Of a DNA stretch of 64,000 bases, positions 1 through 11,974 are shown piece by piece. Under the pieces are notes generated by a model. The model was not told the origin of the DNA and searched no databases. It saw only the letters and a program-made list of their open reading frames with translations. Positions within the stretch are counted from its first letter, which is position 1, and each line of letters starts with the position of its first letter. This stretch comes from Euborellia annulipes (lineage: Eukaryota > Arthropoda > Insecta > Dermaptera > Anisolabididae), in NCBI GenBank assembly GCA_023213315.1, contig JAKCPI010010729.1, positions 51,110 to 115,109 of the forward strand, in the 5' to 3' direction. The translations under genes were made by a program, and so were the position numbers.

Positions 1-345
1 TTTTTTTTACGTCTTTTTTGATGTTTCCCCCAGCTATTATAGAAAATTAGAGTTTGTTTATTCAAGCTGGGAGGAGGAATTAAGTTGTTTCGTATTTTTC
101 GTTTTGAATAATTATATGATAATATGAATTTAAAATTAAGAAGAAAAAACGAAATATGATCAGGTGGTATTCTTATTTGTTTTTTTGTTTTTTTTTTTTT
201 AAAGAATTTTAATAGGGAAGAGTTGTTCTTGCAAAGAATTTAAATTTACAAGTCGAACTCTGAGGCCCTAGTCAATAAAATATTCCTTGCTGTAGCACCT
301 TTAGAGATGAATTTCACTTGCCAATTTCGAGATTTGAATATTTTT
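1..345. other. Gene-free AT-rich stretch
   Basis: Only A/T runs and short duplications; nothing identifiable. Confidence 0.6.
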
Positions 346-1022
346 TTACTTTCTCTTACCTATGTATATATGTAATATATATATAGAGAGAAAGTATTGG
401 ATTCATGTCAAAAATTCGATGTCGAGATTTTGATGGATCTTCCGTTTTGAGGTCCCCTGAATCCAAAAAAGTGGTTTTCGCGACATGGTCTGTCTGTGGG
501 TGGGTGGGTGGGTGGGTGGGTGGGTGTGTCTGTGTTCAATTTTAAGCATGAAGGAATTGAGCTACGAGGTTGAAATTCTATATTTAACTTAAACACCCCC
601 GGGACCGGAAAATAAGCTTTTAATCAAAATCGGCCAAAGATTGCTAGTACTTTACTGATGTACTTTTTCAGTTTTTTTCGATTTTCTCAAAATTTGCTCC
701 AACGATTTTTTTTAAAATTCAAAAATCAATTATTTTTTAGATGCTCTTTAAAATGTATATTCTCATTTTGCGATTGAAATCTTCTGAAGACCACTTTACT
801 CTTGTATTTCATAGGGAAGATAGGAGAAATGGTTGCCATGGTAACAAAATATAAATATTTTCCCATACTTATAAATTTTACATCTGAATTCAAATGTTCC
901 GTACTGTCGGGAACTAAATATATGTCGACACAAAAAATCTGGTGTGACAAGCACAGAACACAACTTTCGATTACCGAAGGTAAGAGAAAGTTGTGTGCTG
1001 TGCGCCAGTCACACCAGATTTT
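346..1022 (+). repeat. Repeat A, full-length copy
   Basis: Starts TACTTTCTCTTACC and ends in a hairpin whose arms begin AATCTGGTGTGAC and contain GGTAAGAGAAAGT, so the two ends are related in inverted sense. It includes a GGTG/GGGT minisatellite at 490-526. Two overlapping reading frames (about 130 codons, both strands) recur in other copies but look non-coding. The copy at 11219-11896 is a near-identical inverted partner. Confidence 0.75.
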
Positions 1023-2923
1023 TTTAATTATGGTTTTTAAAAATAATAATTTTAAACTTTTGGAAGAAAATATTAATAATTTTTTATTATTACTTCTCAG
1101 CTTATATCTCGAAACAGTATGTAACTTTTTCATAAATAATATTTTGTACGTAAATGATGCAGATCACAGAATCCATGAATTTGTTTCAATTTGAACCATG
1201 TAAATTTATGTATGTACAGCATGTATACAGTATTTCTGTAAGATGCATAAATTGTTACTAGAGCTAAGAGTGACCCGGATAAAACTGCTTTGGTTGTTTA
1301 TATATAGGCCTACGGTAATAATTTTTTTTTTTTTCTTTTGGAATGGGTGCATAAGGTGCTGTAATGACCAGTGGTCACATGCAGACAGGAAGAAAATAAA
1401 AACAAAAGGAGAAGCATAAAAGGGGAACTCAACTGCGGGAACTGAGAAGATGCCTGTTGAGATTAGACTAGAAAGTCAGAAGATTCTAGGTTTTTGTTAG
1501 GATAGACGCAGGGAGCTTGTTCCAATCACGGGAGGTTGTTTTAAATAATAAAACAGCTTTAATTAATTTATACTTTAAGTTGGGAACCACTGTACTAGAT
1601 GATGGAAATATTTTCACAGAAATTGTAATTAAATAGTTTGCGACAATTTTTTTTTTTTTTTTAAATAAAAAACATCATCAAATCATTACTAGTTTCACTT
1701 TTTCATTTATTAAAAAAAAATTTACATATAAAAGGAGGTGGAAGAGGATTGATAGGATTTTTTTTTAGCCTGTACTAGAGATAATTGGTCTAAATGAGCC
1801 AAGATGCTGAGATGGTCCTTTTGTCTTGAGCAATGACAGGTTTAGGGTTAATGGGACCTAGAGAGAGAGAGATTGTGTTCCTTATATGACGGTCTCTTTT
1901 CTAAGGTGCGGCATCATACATTGCCATATACAGGGCGTAAGCATCGACATATGTTTGGCCACCATTCAAAAGGTGTTATCATATCGAGTGATTAATCGTT
2001 TCAACGTCTTTTTATACATGTTTTAATTATATTCAAATCTTCCTAGCAAAGAAGAAGTTAATAAGAAATGATTTGGTTTCGCTATTCATGATTTTTCTCT
2101 TTCTCTATCTCTCTAATGACATCTTCTGATGTAATATATAATAAGCAAAGAAGCGAAGCGATTGATTTCAAACCCGGCGGCTTTGGAGATCAACTTTCAA
2201 TGATATATTTGCTAAAAAAAATAAGTAGGCCTATATCCCCAAATTTCAGAATAAGAATAAGTCAGTTGGGTTATTAGAAATTTATGTGGAACTTTTATTT
2301 GATGGCCTCAAATCTTTTCGCTCTTCTATCAGCATGTCGCGTTACAAGCCGTGACGTCAAAGGCCGTGACGTCACAAGCTGGGACGACAAAAATAGGAAA
2401 GTTGAAATTTAATATGACGAATAATAAAAAAATAATTGTGAAAATTAATTATTCAATTTTTAAATTGATAAAATATAATTTTTAAAATAATTTAAAATGA
2501 TTCAAATCTTCAATTACTATATAAATATTGTTCTCAGTTTTTAACATACATTGATTTCCCATTATCATTCCCATTTTCCAATTATTAAGTTAAGATTAAA
2601 AACGCGATTTTAATACCCTTAATTGAATAAGTTTCTGAAAATTTTCAGTTAAACGTCTACGATCAGAAAAAAAGTTTCACTTGCATCGTGGTTTCATAAA
2701 ACCACACAATGAATTTTTTTTATAATTTATTTCATTTAATCCTATGGTTTTACAGTTGGAACTAGATGAAACATTCTTAAATTTAATAAAATTCTCATCT
2801 AATTATAGAAAAATAAACTAAAAATAAAAACCTTTTTAAACTTAACCTAGTTTGTAGTTTTATATTTTTCTATATATAGATGAGAATTTAATTAAATTTA
2901 TTTCATTAAAATTTTGTATGTTA
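1023..2923. other. Gene-free stretch
   Basis: AT-rich. Holds a hAT-type right end (AGTTGGGAACCACTG, 1577-1591), a segment 1130-1200 shared with 33460-33540 and the CRE pair at 2350. No coding region seen. Confidence 0.55.
2350..2373. promoter_or_regulatory. Pair of CRE-like TGACGTCA sites
   Basis: GTGACGTCA occurs at about 2350 and 2366, separated by AAGGCC. This could bind CREB/ATF-type factors, but no gene is recognisable nearby. Confidence 0.3.
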
Positions 2924-3438
2924 GATTAATGATATGAAAGGAGGATGCAGCCAATAATAAAAAGTAAAAAGCATCTATTTTGTTAACACTCTTTATTTCG
3001 GAACGTTTCGGCTATGATCAACAAAGCCATCTTCAGCCCTTCAAGAGTATATTTTATATTATTCACATACAAAATAGATATTGTCAGTATAAATATAATA
3101 CAGATCATATGTATTAAGTCGAATGTATTATTTCAATTTTTGTTACCCACAAGAGAGTAAGAGAGCAAAGCTTTGAATCAATCTCTTTCTCTCTTGTGGG
3201 TAACAAAATTGAAATAATACATTCGACTTAATACATATGATCTGTATTATATTTATACTGACAATATCTATTTTGTATGTGAATAATATAAAATATACTC
3301 TTGAAGGGCTGAAGATGGCTTTGTTGATCATAGCCGAAACGTTCCGAAATAAAGAGTGTTAACAAAATAGATGCTTTTATTATTGGCGCATCCTCCTTCA
3401 TATCATTAATCCAATTGTATAACAGCCACAATTGTTAT
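2924..3438. mobile_element. Foldback element with paired hammerhead-like motifs and exact 15-bp target duplication
   Basis: Arms of about 220 bases (2924-3165 and 3190-3411) surround a short AG-rich loop. AAATTTTGTATGTTA flanks it at 2909-2923 and 3439-3453. Motifs: minus 3002-3036 and plus 3309-3343, each CUGAAGA, U, GGCU..AGCC, GAAA, CGUU. Helix I pairing is poor here (GG with CC only). Short reading frames across the arms are by-products of the palindrome. Confidence 0.68.
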
Positions 3439-3453
3439 AAATTTTGTATGTTA

Positions 3454-5364
3454 ATTTTCAATGGCTGTTTAAGGTTAAGATAAAATGCTGATAAATTCCA
3501 TTATCATTCAAAGATGAAGAAATGTCTTGTTAAATAAATTAATTATTTTTGTTTCTGCTAATAGCTTGTATTTTAAAAATTGATTAAAAAAAAAAAATAA
3601 ATAATAACAGAAGCTTTGGATAAAAAAATTTAGGTTACAAAAAAACAAAACGCATCAATGCAGTTACTATATACCCTTAGGGGGATTTCCTCCCTGTGAT
3701 GATTAAATCACACTTTGGTTGCACACAAACACACACACACACTTTACTGATATATATATTATATATATAACATAAAATGGGAACACAACAACCAAAAAAA
3801 AAACGCAAAACATCCCGACAGAGAGAGTGAAAATAATTGATTTTTGATTGCTAAGTTGATGCGTGCTCCGCTCTCTCTTTTTCTCACATTTTTTTGTAGA
3901 AGAGAAAGAGGGAGAGGGACAGACACGTGGACGAAACTAGATCTGATAATATTTAAAAAAAAAAAATGTTTTAGTTTGAAAATATGAAAAAAATATAATT
4001 TGAAATAACAAATTAAGATTTTTTTTGTAGAATTGAAATATTTTGATTTACAAAGACAAAGGAACTATTAACCCAGTTGAGTCACTATTGGGATTGGAGA
4101 CTCTAATATCATCTTTAATCGCTAATCTATTATATAAAACTACCAAAAATCCAATACTTTCTCTCTATATAAATTAAAATATATAGAGGTAAGAGAAAGT
4201 AAAAAGATAATATAATGCATTTATTTAATCGAAAATACTGTATTTCCGAAAAGATTAAGTGAACCTGTGGGCTTTAGGTGACGGTACAGTCAGCACCACA
4301 AGTGCGAGATCTGCTCGAGAGTGAGCCTTGAGCTTAGGCAACCAAAATGCTTAGCCTTCGGGTGAGTTGTCTTAAAAGAAGTTTTTCTCCTTCAGTTGGT
4401 TTATTTGTTACTTTCTCTTACCTATATACAGTAAGTATATATGGAGAGAGAGAAAGTATTGTGATCATGTCAAAAATTCGATGTCGATATTTTTTTAAAT
4501 TTCATTTAAGTTCTTTTCCGGCATCGAAGGCCATTTAGACCCCGTTCCTATTTATTTAAATTTATATATTTTAAAAATATTGGTTTGGTTAACTAAGCTC
4601 AAGGCCTCGAGTACAACAGGCACTTGTGGCGCCGATTGTACCAGGATTTTGTGAAGAGGCGGCCCGAAATATTTGATGTAGTGAAGAGTAGTAGATGTTA
4701 AATTTGAATGAATAATAAATTTTTATCAAAATCGTTTGAGGAAATCGAAAATCAGTAAAGTACTAGTACTGTTGGTTTATTTAAAAACTTGTTTTCCGAG
4801 TCAGGGAGGTACTTAAATTTCACTCTCCAAGTGATTTTGCTTCTTATTTCAAAATGACAACAGACATACAGGTAGATCATTTTGAGGAACTCACTTTTTT
4901 CGACTCAAAACGTGTATTTCCATCTAACAAGTAAGTCTGGATATCGAATTTTTCGAAATGAGTGAAATATTTTCTCTCTATATATTAATATACACATAGA
5001 TAAGAGAAATTAAGAAGTATCTCTTGAAAATTTTAATATTATCATCATGATATGGAACGAAAAGGCAGACAAAAGATAAACTCTTTATCATAGCAAAAAG
5101 TGAGAGTCCATTCATTCGAATTTTGACATTATTATTGTTAATCATGTCATTTCATGCCTTCTGCAAACACTATTTATCGAGATTATAAATGTGATTGCTA
5201 CTCAAAACGTCGATAAATAAATTATCTCTCCGCTCCAGCTATTAATTAATAATCTACTTAGACATCAATATCTACTCATTGAGCTAATGCGATTCTGACT
5301 GGTCAAAAAAATGGGAGCTTATTATTATTATTAGGCTCAATTGTAGTACACTTTGCACTAATTA
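3454..5364. other. Gene-free stretch with repeat A terminal scraps
   Basis: CTTTCTCTTACC-like terminal scraps of repeat A at 4155-4200, 4410-4470 and 4967-5010; otherwise AT-rich with GA- and CA-runs. Nothing else recognisable. Confidence 0.5.
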
Positions 5365-5876
5365 GTATTTTTAAATATATAGAGAGAGAAAGTATTGCGA
5401 TCATGTCAAAATTTTCGAGATTTTGATGGATAGGCCCATACATGTTTTGAGGTCCCCTGAGTCCCAAAAAAGTGGGTCCCGCAAATTGGTCTGACTGTGT
5501 GTCTGTCTGTGTGTAACGATTTTTAGCATGAAGAATTAGAGCTACCGGATTGAAATTTTATATTCAAGTTAGGTAGCCTACACTCCCGGACACTCAAAAT
5601 AAGCTTTTGAACAAAATCGATCAAAAAGTACTAGTATTTTACTGATGTACTTTTTAAGTTTATTTTCGATTTTCTCAAAATTCGCTCCAACGATTTTGAT
5701 TAAAATTCAAAAATCAATTATTTTTTAGATGCTCTTTAAAAGGTATGTTCTCATTTTGCCCTTGAAATTTTTTGAAGCACACTTTACTCTTGTACTTCAT
5801 AGGAAAGATAGGATAAATGGTTGCCATGATAACAGAATAAAGCTTTTTCTTTTTAGATTAAAATTCATATAAATCA
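5365..5876 (+). repeat. Repeat A, two partial copies before the SINE pair
   Basis: Shows AGAGAGAAAGTATTG, the TTCGATTTTCTCAAAATTCG region and TTACTCTTGTACTTCATAGG of repeat A, then restarts at about 5846. The second copy is interrupted by two SINEs and resumes at 6461. Confidence 0.65.
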
Positions 5877-5886
5877 ACTATTTTTT

Positions 5887-6156
5887 GCCCCCGGGTGTGG
5901 CGTAGTAGGTAGCGTGCCTACCTCCTATACCAAACGTCGCGGGTTCGGACCCAGGCAGTCCGATGATTTTATTTAAGCCTTCTGGATACCAGATGGCTTA
6001 AATAGAAATGCCTGAACCCATAATAGATAATATTATATTACAACGGTTATCGTCAAAGTCTTAAATGGCCTAAGTTGCCGAAAAGACAGTGTGAATGTGT
6101 GTGTGAGTGTGAGTGTGAATGAGAAAAAAGTGTGAATGTTTTAAAATAAAAAAAAC
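5887..6156 (+). mobile_element. tRNA-derived SINE-A, first of a tandem pair
   Basis: Head with Pol III box-B-like GCGGGTTCGGACCC, then AGGCAGTCCGATGATTTTAT, a middle with repeated CCAGATGGCTTAAAT, and a tail of GTGTGAATGTGTGTGTGAG ending in A-rich sequence. Preceded by ACTATTTTTT (5877-5886). Confidence 0.75.
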
Positions 6157-6168
6157 ACTATTTTTTAT

Positions 6169-6423
6169 GCCCTCGGGGCTTGGTGTAGAGGTTAGCGTGC
6201 TAACCTCGTATACAAAACGTCGCGGGTTCGGACCCTAGGCAGTCCGATGATTTTATTTAAGCCAAATGGATACCAAATGGCTTAAATAAGAATGCCTGGA
6301 CCCCATATATGTATATTAAATCAATAACGGTTATCGTAAATGTCTTACATGGCCTGAGTTGCCTAAGAGACAGTGTGAATGTGTGTGTGAGTGTGAGTGT
6401 GAATGAGAAAAAAAGTGGGAATG

Positions 6424-6450
<27 letters not shown>
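6169..6450 (+). mobile_element. tRNA-derived SINE-A, second of the pair
   Basis: Same structure as the first, with a long A tail (6426-6450). ACTATTTTTT occurs before the first SINE, between the two (6157-6166) and after the second (6451-6460), so both used the same target sequence or one copied in next to the other. Confidence 0.75.
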
Positions 6451-6454
<4 letters not shown>

Positions 6455-6460
6455 TTTTTT

Positions 6461-6690
6461 ATATGCCCTTGAAAAAATATATCAGTCAAATTTTTCGTGA
6501 AAATTGTTTGAAGTACACTTTACTTATGTAGTATTTCAGATTTTTCAAATTCATTTTCCGGCTGGTTCTTCCTTCCTATAGAGCCAATGTTAAATTCCTA
6601 TGGGGATTAGCAATGTTTAATATATCTCGACACACAAAAATCTGGTGTGACAGCACAACTGTGTGCCAGACACACCAAATTTTTCTAGTT
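6461..6690 (+). repeat. Repeat A, distal part after the SINE insertions
   Basis: Continues the interrupted copy: GTGAAAATTGTTTGAAGTAC matches the copy at 14262-14688 in inverse. It ends with the AATCTGGTGTGAC hairpin, here shortened. Confidence 0.55.
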
Positions 6691-7235
6691 TTTTTTTTTT
6701 TTTTTTGTATAACGTGAAAAAGATAATTATTAGGAAATGAATAGACAGACATTCATTGCCTCCGTGATGCTTGTTACTTGTCGCGAATTGGTAATTCCGG
6801 TACAATTAATTCACTTGGAAGGGCATTAGCGTGACAATCTCATTTCTAAAGAGAGAAATACCCTTAACAGAGAGAGAGAAGGTTCAGTCTCTCTTTGTCT
6901 CTTTTGGGCTTATGTATGGATCAATGCAAGGGATGCACTCACTCCCTCTCTCTACATGCAGCCTGATGCTGTTGCTAATTAATTAAATTAATTGAATTAA
7001 TCGGAGGATCAAAGGATCACTATCGCCATAGAGGAAGAGAACATAGTATCTCTTGATAATTCGCAGACCATTTGACTAACGGGAGATATTAATTTTCAAC
7101 TATCAAAGAATAAAACAGTCAAATAATTCAGTTCAATAAATTACTTTTAAAAAAGGAGTGATTTTTTTATTGAAATTATGGGGCTCATAATTATAACTAC
7201 GAAGTGAATTTACTTATTAACCGAAATATAGAATT

Positions 7236-7469
7236 AATGAAAAACATAACCGAATATTAATTAATTCAAATAAGCGAAAGATAGCAGGGAGTTGTACCAC
7301 GGACTTGCCGATGTGTACTCAGCATGCCCTACTACTAGACCACAGTACAGCATTCGATTATTTGAATTTGATAGATCGCTAATTTCAGTCTGCGGCAGTA
7401 CGGCGGTTCCTACATTTTTCACTTAATTGAATTGATAAATATTCGGTAATATATGTTTTTCATTATTAA
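7236..7469. repeat. AT-rich foldback with a tRNA-like core
   Basis: AATGAAAAACATAACCGAAT-type left arm and ATTCGGTAATATATGTTTTT right arm are complementary; the centre (7289-7345) is the inverted tRNA-like head also seen near 21350. Confidence 0.45.
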
Positions 7470-7907
7470 TGTATTCATATAACACATATGATAAAGAATG
7501 TCAGTTTTCTAGTTATGCAACGTTTTGATACTAATTTGTGCCTTTTTCAAATCACTCAAGCTTATACCAGTTCATTTGCTCTCTTGAGGAAAATTTTATT
7601 TTTATGTATATTTTGTAACAACTGAGAGAACTGAAAAATGTACAAATAAGTGATGAAATGTTGTACTCAATAGGTAAAATAAATATAATTTATTAAAAAA
7701 CACTAATAAATCATATGCTTAAAGGAGGGTTTTTTTTTTTTTAATTCCAGTCAAGGAATTGCATTTTTCAACTAATATAAAAACAATAAAAATAATTTTT
7801 TTTTAATTATTGTAAAAAGAGTTAATTAATATAGAGTTATATTCTGTTGAAATAGACTATTCGGTATAGCAAAGGTGACCCACCGAGATTTATTATGCAC
7901 CAACAAC

Positions 7908-8182
7908 CAAGGGCGGATCCAGAGATATTTCTCGGGGGGGGGGGGGGTAATCTGGTGTGACTGGTCGCACAGCACACTATTTTTTCTTAATTTCGGTAAT
8001 TTAAAGGCGCATTCTGTACTTGTTTGCCAGAATATAAATACAAATCAAATTTTTAAGCATTAATTTCTAAAATTTTACATTAAAAATAATTTTTTTTTTT
8101 TTTTTTGAAAAAAAAGTACTTTTTTCAAATATCGGGGGGGAGGGGGGGGGGGGGGTAATTACCCCTCTTGTATCTGCCCTTG
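7908..8182. mobile_element. hAT-like non-autonomous element (CAAGGGCGGATCC family)
   Basis: Termini CAAGGGCGGATCCAGAGATA and TATCTGCCCTTG; target duplication CCAACAAC/CCAACAAT (7900-7907, 8183-8190). Internal G runs and the segment TAATCTGGTGTGACTGGTCG also found in the repeat A hairpin. Confidence 0.7.
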
Positions 8183-8259
8183 CCAACAATACTATTCTCG
8201 ATAAATTAAAATAATTAAAAACTAAAATAATTTTTTTTAATAATAATCATATAAGGTGT

Positions 8260-8398
8260 AGCTTTTGAAGTTGTGGCTGTGATTATAATGGAGTGATGGA
8301 AATATCAGCTTTAGGTTCAATAAAAGACGTTTCGGTCTTATTCTGGGAGTTTTATTGAACCTAGAACATTTCAATTTGGCTGATATCTCCATTATAAA
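8260..8398. mobile_element. Short foldback element, internally deleted relative of the 48.8 kb element
   Basis: Arms 8284-8325 and 8350-8396 share the TTCAATAAAA and GATATCTCCATTATA-type termini of the element at 48827. CATATAAGGTGT (8248-8259) and CATATAAGATGT (8399-8410) form a 12-bp duplication with one mismatch. Only the GACGTTTCGG remnant of the ribozyme-like motif remains at 8326-8335. Confidence 0.58.
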
Positions 8399-8410
8399 CA
8401 TATAAGATGT

Positions 8411-10003
8411 CAATTACATCGCAACGTCATGAAAATTGTTAGATGCGTCCTTGTTTCCAAAAAAAATTAGGCATTCCTACGGTAGAGCGATTAATTAATT
8501 CAATCAATAGCCTATAGTGTTTTTATACGTGTATATGAACGTATTTATTATATTTATTTTTCAAAAAAAATAACCAAATTTTAATTATTCAAATTCATTG
8601 ACTTAGAGTAGAAATGATATAAAGAGAAAATAAATTTATTAGCCTCATCTATTCTCTTCTATCAGTAGTTTTGCGCTTAAAAAAAAAAGAAGTAAAGAAG
8701 GAGGGAATAAATTAAAAATTTGCATATATAGTTGAATGTTTAACAAATGAGCGTTATGTAAAATATTTGATTCTTTAATGACTTAGACTTAAATGATATA
8801 CGATTAATTTATTCTGGCGGATCATTGGAAAAAAAATTTTTTTTAAATAATCATCTTAAGTAGGCAATTATGAAAATTTACATTTTAAAGCCTAATAAAA
8901 TATTTGTTAATGATACTATCTGAATGTAAAGCAGTGAGTTAAATAAAAAAAAAAAGTTTCTTCTTTAGTAAATATTAATCAATTTCTCTCTCTTTGTTTA
9001 ACTTTAAGATCTTTTCGATATGTATGACAAAGTGGCGAAAATTAGTTAACAAGCGAGGGGAGAAGAGGACGGCGGGGGGGGGGGGGGCTATGAATACTAA
9101 TATTATCTATTAATAGGTGATGTTTTAAATTTATCAAGATTAAAATTCAAACTCAGATAAAACACATTTTTCGCTGATCTTTTTTTTTTTTTTCTTTCTC
9201 CAGCAGCCGGTCCCGCTTGTTATTACGACAAATTAACGCCCCTCCTACCTCTTCTCTTCTCTTGCTCGTTTTCCTTGAGGGTCTTTCAAGATAATTCTTA
9301 AGATGGTGAGACCACGTTCAGGAATGCTACTCCTCTCTTCAAGAAGAACGTGTCTGCATGTGTATGTATGAATTTAGTCCAGTAAAGAACGACCGACAAA
9401 ATAATAATAATAATAATAATAATAAATACTCCCCCCTCCCCTCCGGAAAATCAAATCATCATAATAATAATCCTCTTAAATTGAAAATGTCATTTATTAG
9501 CGAAAAAAATATATTAAGGTAAAGGTAGAAGGGGAGAAAATTAAATTAAATGAAAGCGAGAGAATATTTTAAATATTTTTCAACGGGAGAGAATTTTTTT
9601 TTTTTTAGGCTTGGAATTAATATTTGTAACGAACCGAATTAGAGGTGGAAAAAATAATATTACAACACAAAAAATTTATAGGGAATTTTAATTTTACCTA
9701 ATGACATACATACATAATTTAGTAAAAGAAAAAAATAAAGCTTTTTAGGAATAATAAATATTATATGCAAAAACCATGTGAGTATATTAAAATTTATCTA
9801 ATTATATTAATATTTTATCTCCCAACGGGGCCATGGGCGTATCCAGGGATGGGGGCAATAAAAAATTAAATAATTCGATATCGAGATGATGGATATAAGT
9901 CTACACATAAATGTGGGATTGTACAATTTTTCATTTAAATTTCTTGGATATAAGAAAATTTATTTGTATTTGGGGCAAGGTAGTGGTAGCTTATTAAAAC
10001 AAT
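8411..10003. other. Gene-free stretch
   Basis: AT-rich; a (AAT)n microsatellite at about 9400-9424, a G run at 9074-9087 and a CATGGGCGTATCCAGGG transposon end at 9831. Confidence 0.5.
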
Positions 10004-10131
10004 ATATGTTATATTATTTTGATTTTATTTTTGGCTGCAACTGTTTTTAGGCCTGACGATGATGGTGGGATGCCATCGAAACTGTTAGTTACAGTTCGGA
10101 TCAAAAATAAAATCAAAATAATATAACATAT
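10004..10131 (+). ncRNA. Hammerhead-like ribozyme with full helix III and a long outer stem
   Basis: Core at 10053-10096: CUGACGA, an extra U, helix II GAUGG/CCAUC, GAAA, helix III ACUGU..ACAGU, then U as the base before cleavage. The 5' flank (ATATGTTATATTATTTTG and onward to about 10032) is the complement of 10103-10131, forming an outer stem of nearly 30 bp separated from the core by an internal loop. This is the only copy with a conventional helix III. A truncated repeat A copy follows directly. Confidence 0.58.
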
Positions 10132-10507
10132 TTTGTTCTGTGTGTGAACAAAATATCTCAAGAACCAAAAGAGCTACGAGGTTGAAATTTTAAATTTAAG
10201 TTAGGGTCCCCCATGTGACTAGGGTTTCTCAAAATAATCGATTAATCACCGATTATTTTCGTAAAAATCTGGTGCAACCAGTCACACCAGATTTTTTCTC
10301 ATAGGAAAGATAGCAGAAATGGTTGCCATGGTAACAAAATATAAATATTTTCCCATACTTATAAATTTTAATTTTACAACTTGAAATTCGAATGTACAGT
10401 CGGAAACTAATCATATGTCGACACAAAAAATCTGGTGTGGCAAGTACAGAACACAACTTTCGATTACCGAAAGTTGTGTGCTGTGCGACCAATCACACCA
10501 GATTTTT
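10132..10507 (+). repeat. Repeat A, internally deleted copy with two hairpin ends
   Basis: Has the GAGCTACGAGGTTGAAATTT segment, then an AATCTGGTG..CACCAGATT mini hairpin, the GGTTGCCATGGTAACAAAAT block and the complete terminal hairpin (10428-10507). Confidence 0.6.
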
Positions 10508-11218
10508 TCAAGATCATCTTGAATTTGAGTCAGTGTAAAGCCTTCTATAATTTAAGATTAAGCTTATTACCAGACTATATCGTTGATATCAATGAATATG
10601 TTAAAACATACTAAGTGTTTTTGATTGATTTAATTTTAATTAATTTAATTAATTTATGTGTTTATAGTAAAAAAAAAATACTTTTCTGTTCTATTTAGAG
10701 CAAAGATAGGGTACAAAATTTAGGTGAGCAAAAAAACTTTTTAATCAGGGCCTACCACAAAAACCTATTATTACCTTACAATTCGAGTTATACTGAATAT
10801 ATTCGAAAATTTTGTATCTAGTTATGGAAACGAAGGGCGTTCAACAAAAGGGATTGTCTGAGAGAAGAGAAGAAGCCTGAATGTCAATCCGATCAGAGTG
10901 TGGTAGAGAGAGCCTAATCCTTTGAATATTATCATATTAAGCTTCTAATAATAATGTTTAAAATCGAGATTCAGGAATGGATTTAGATTTAAGTCAAGGA
11001 ATTAGAGATTTGAAGAGGAAAAATTTTCTTTTATTAGTGTTAGATGGGGACTGTTAAAATGTTGTTATGCTAAATGTAGAATGCCCAACCTGCGGACTCT
11101 TTGAATATGAATTTGAAATAAATAACGTAATCAATGTTAAATGCTAAATTTAGTAGAATATTCAACTCTTTTTTTACACGAATATGAAATAACACCCTTA
11201 AACAATAAGAACAAAAAA

Positions 11219-11896
11219 ACAAAAATCTGGTGTGACTGGCGCACAGCACACAACTTTCTCTTACCTTCGGTAATCGAAAGTTGTGTACTGTGCTTGTCAC
11301 ACCAGATTTTTTGTGTCTACATATATTTAGTTCCCGACAGTACGGAACATATGAATTCAGATGTAAAATTTATAAGTATGGGAAAATATTTATATTTTGT
11401 TACTATGGCAACCATTTCTCCTATCTTCCCTATGAAATACAAGAGTAAAGTGGTCTTCAGAAGATTTCAATTTCAAAATGAGAATATACATTTGAAAGAG
11501 CATCTGAAAAATAATTGATTTTTGAATTTAAAAAAAAATCGTTGGAGCAAATTTTGAGAAAATCGAAAAAAACTGAAAAAGTGCATCAGTAAAGTACTAG
11601 TACTCTTTGGCCGATTTTGATTAAAAGCTTATTTTCCGGTCCCGGGGGTGTTTAACTTAAATATAAAATTTCAACCTCCTAGCTCAATTCCTTCATGCTT
11701 AAAATTGAACACACACCCACCCACCCACCCACCCACCCACAGACAGACCATGTCGCGAAAACCACTTTTTTGGATTCAGGGGACCTCAAAACGTGAAGAT
11801 CCATCAAAATCTCGACATCGAATTTTTGACATGAAACCAATACTTTCTCTCATATATATATATTACATATATACATAGGTAAGAGAAAGTAAAAAA
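11219..11896 (-). repeat. Repeat A, full-length copy, inverted
   Basis: Mirror image of the copy at 346: hairpin at 11222-11310, then the same block order to GGTAAGAGAAAGT at 11878-11890. CCCACCCA minisatellite at 11707-11745. Confidence 0.75.
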
Positions 11897-11974
11897 ACTA
11901 GATAATGGTTTGAACTTCCAATGAAAGAACAGTCGATTGTTTCCTTAATTTATTTATTATTCAAGTTCGCAAAC

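Noticed and set aside
490..526. CRISPR-like or telomere-like array
   Set aside because: It is a simple GGTG/GGGT minisatellite internal to repeat A, without spacers.
726..1194. Overlapping open frames of about 130 codons on both strands, repeated at 11141-11518
   Set aside because: They coincide with repeat A and run through its hairpin; no protein family is recognisable and other copies are broken. Treated as part of the repeat.
5887..6450. Functional tRNA genes
   Set aside because: The tRNA-like heads lack a complete cloverleaf and carry SINE bodies and tails; the same holds for 35174, 52377 and 24968.
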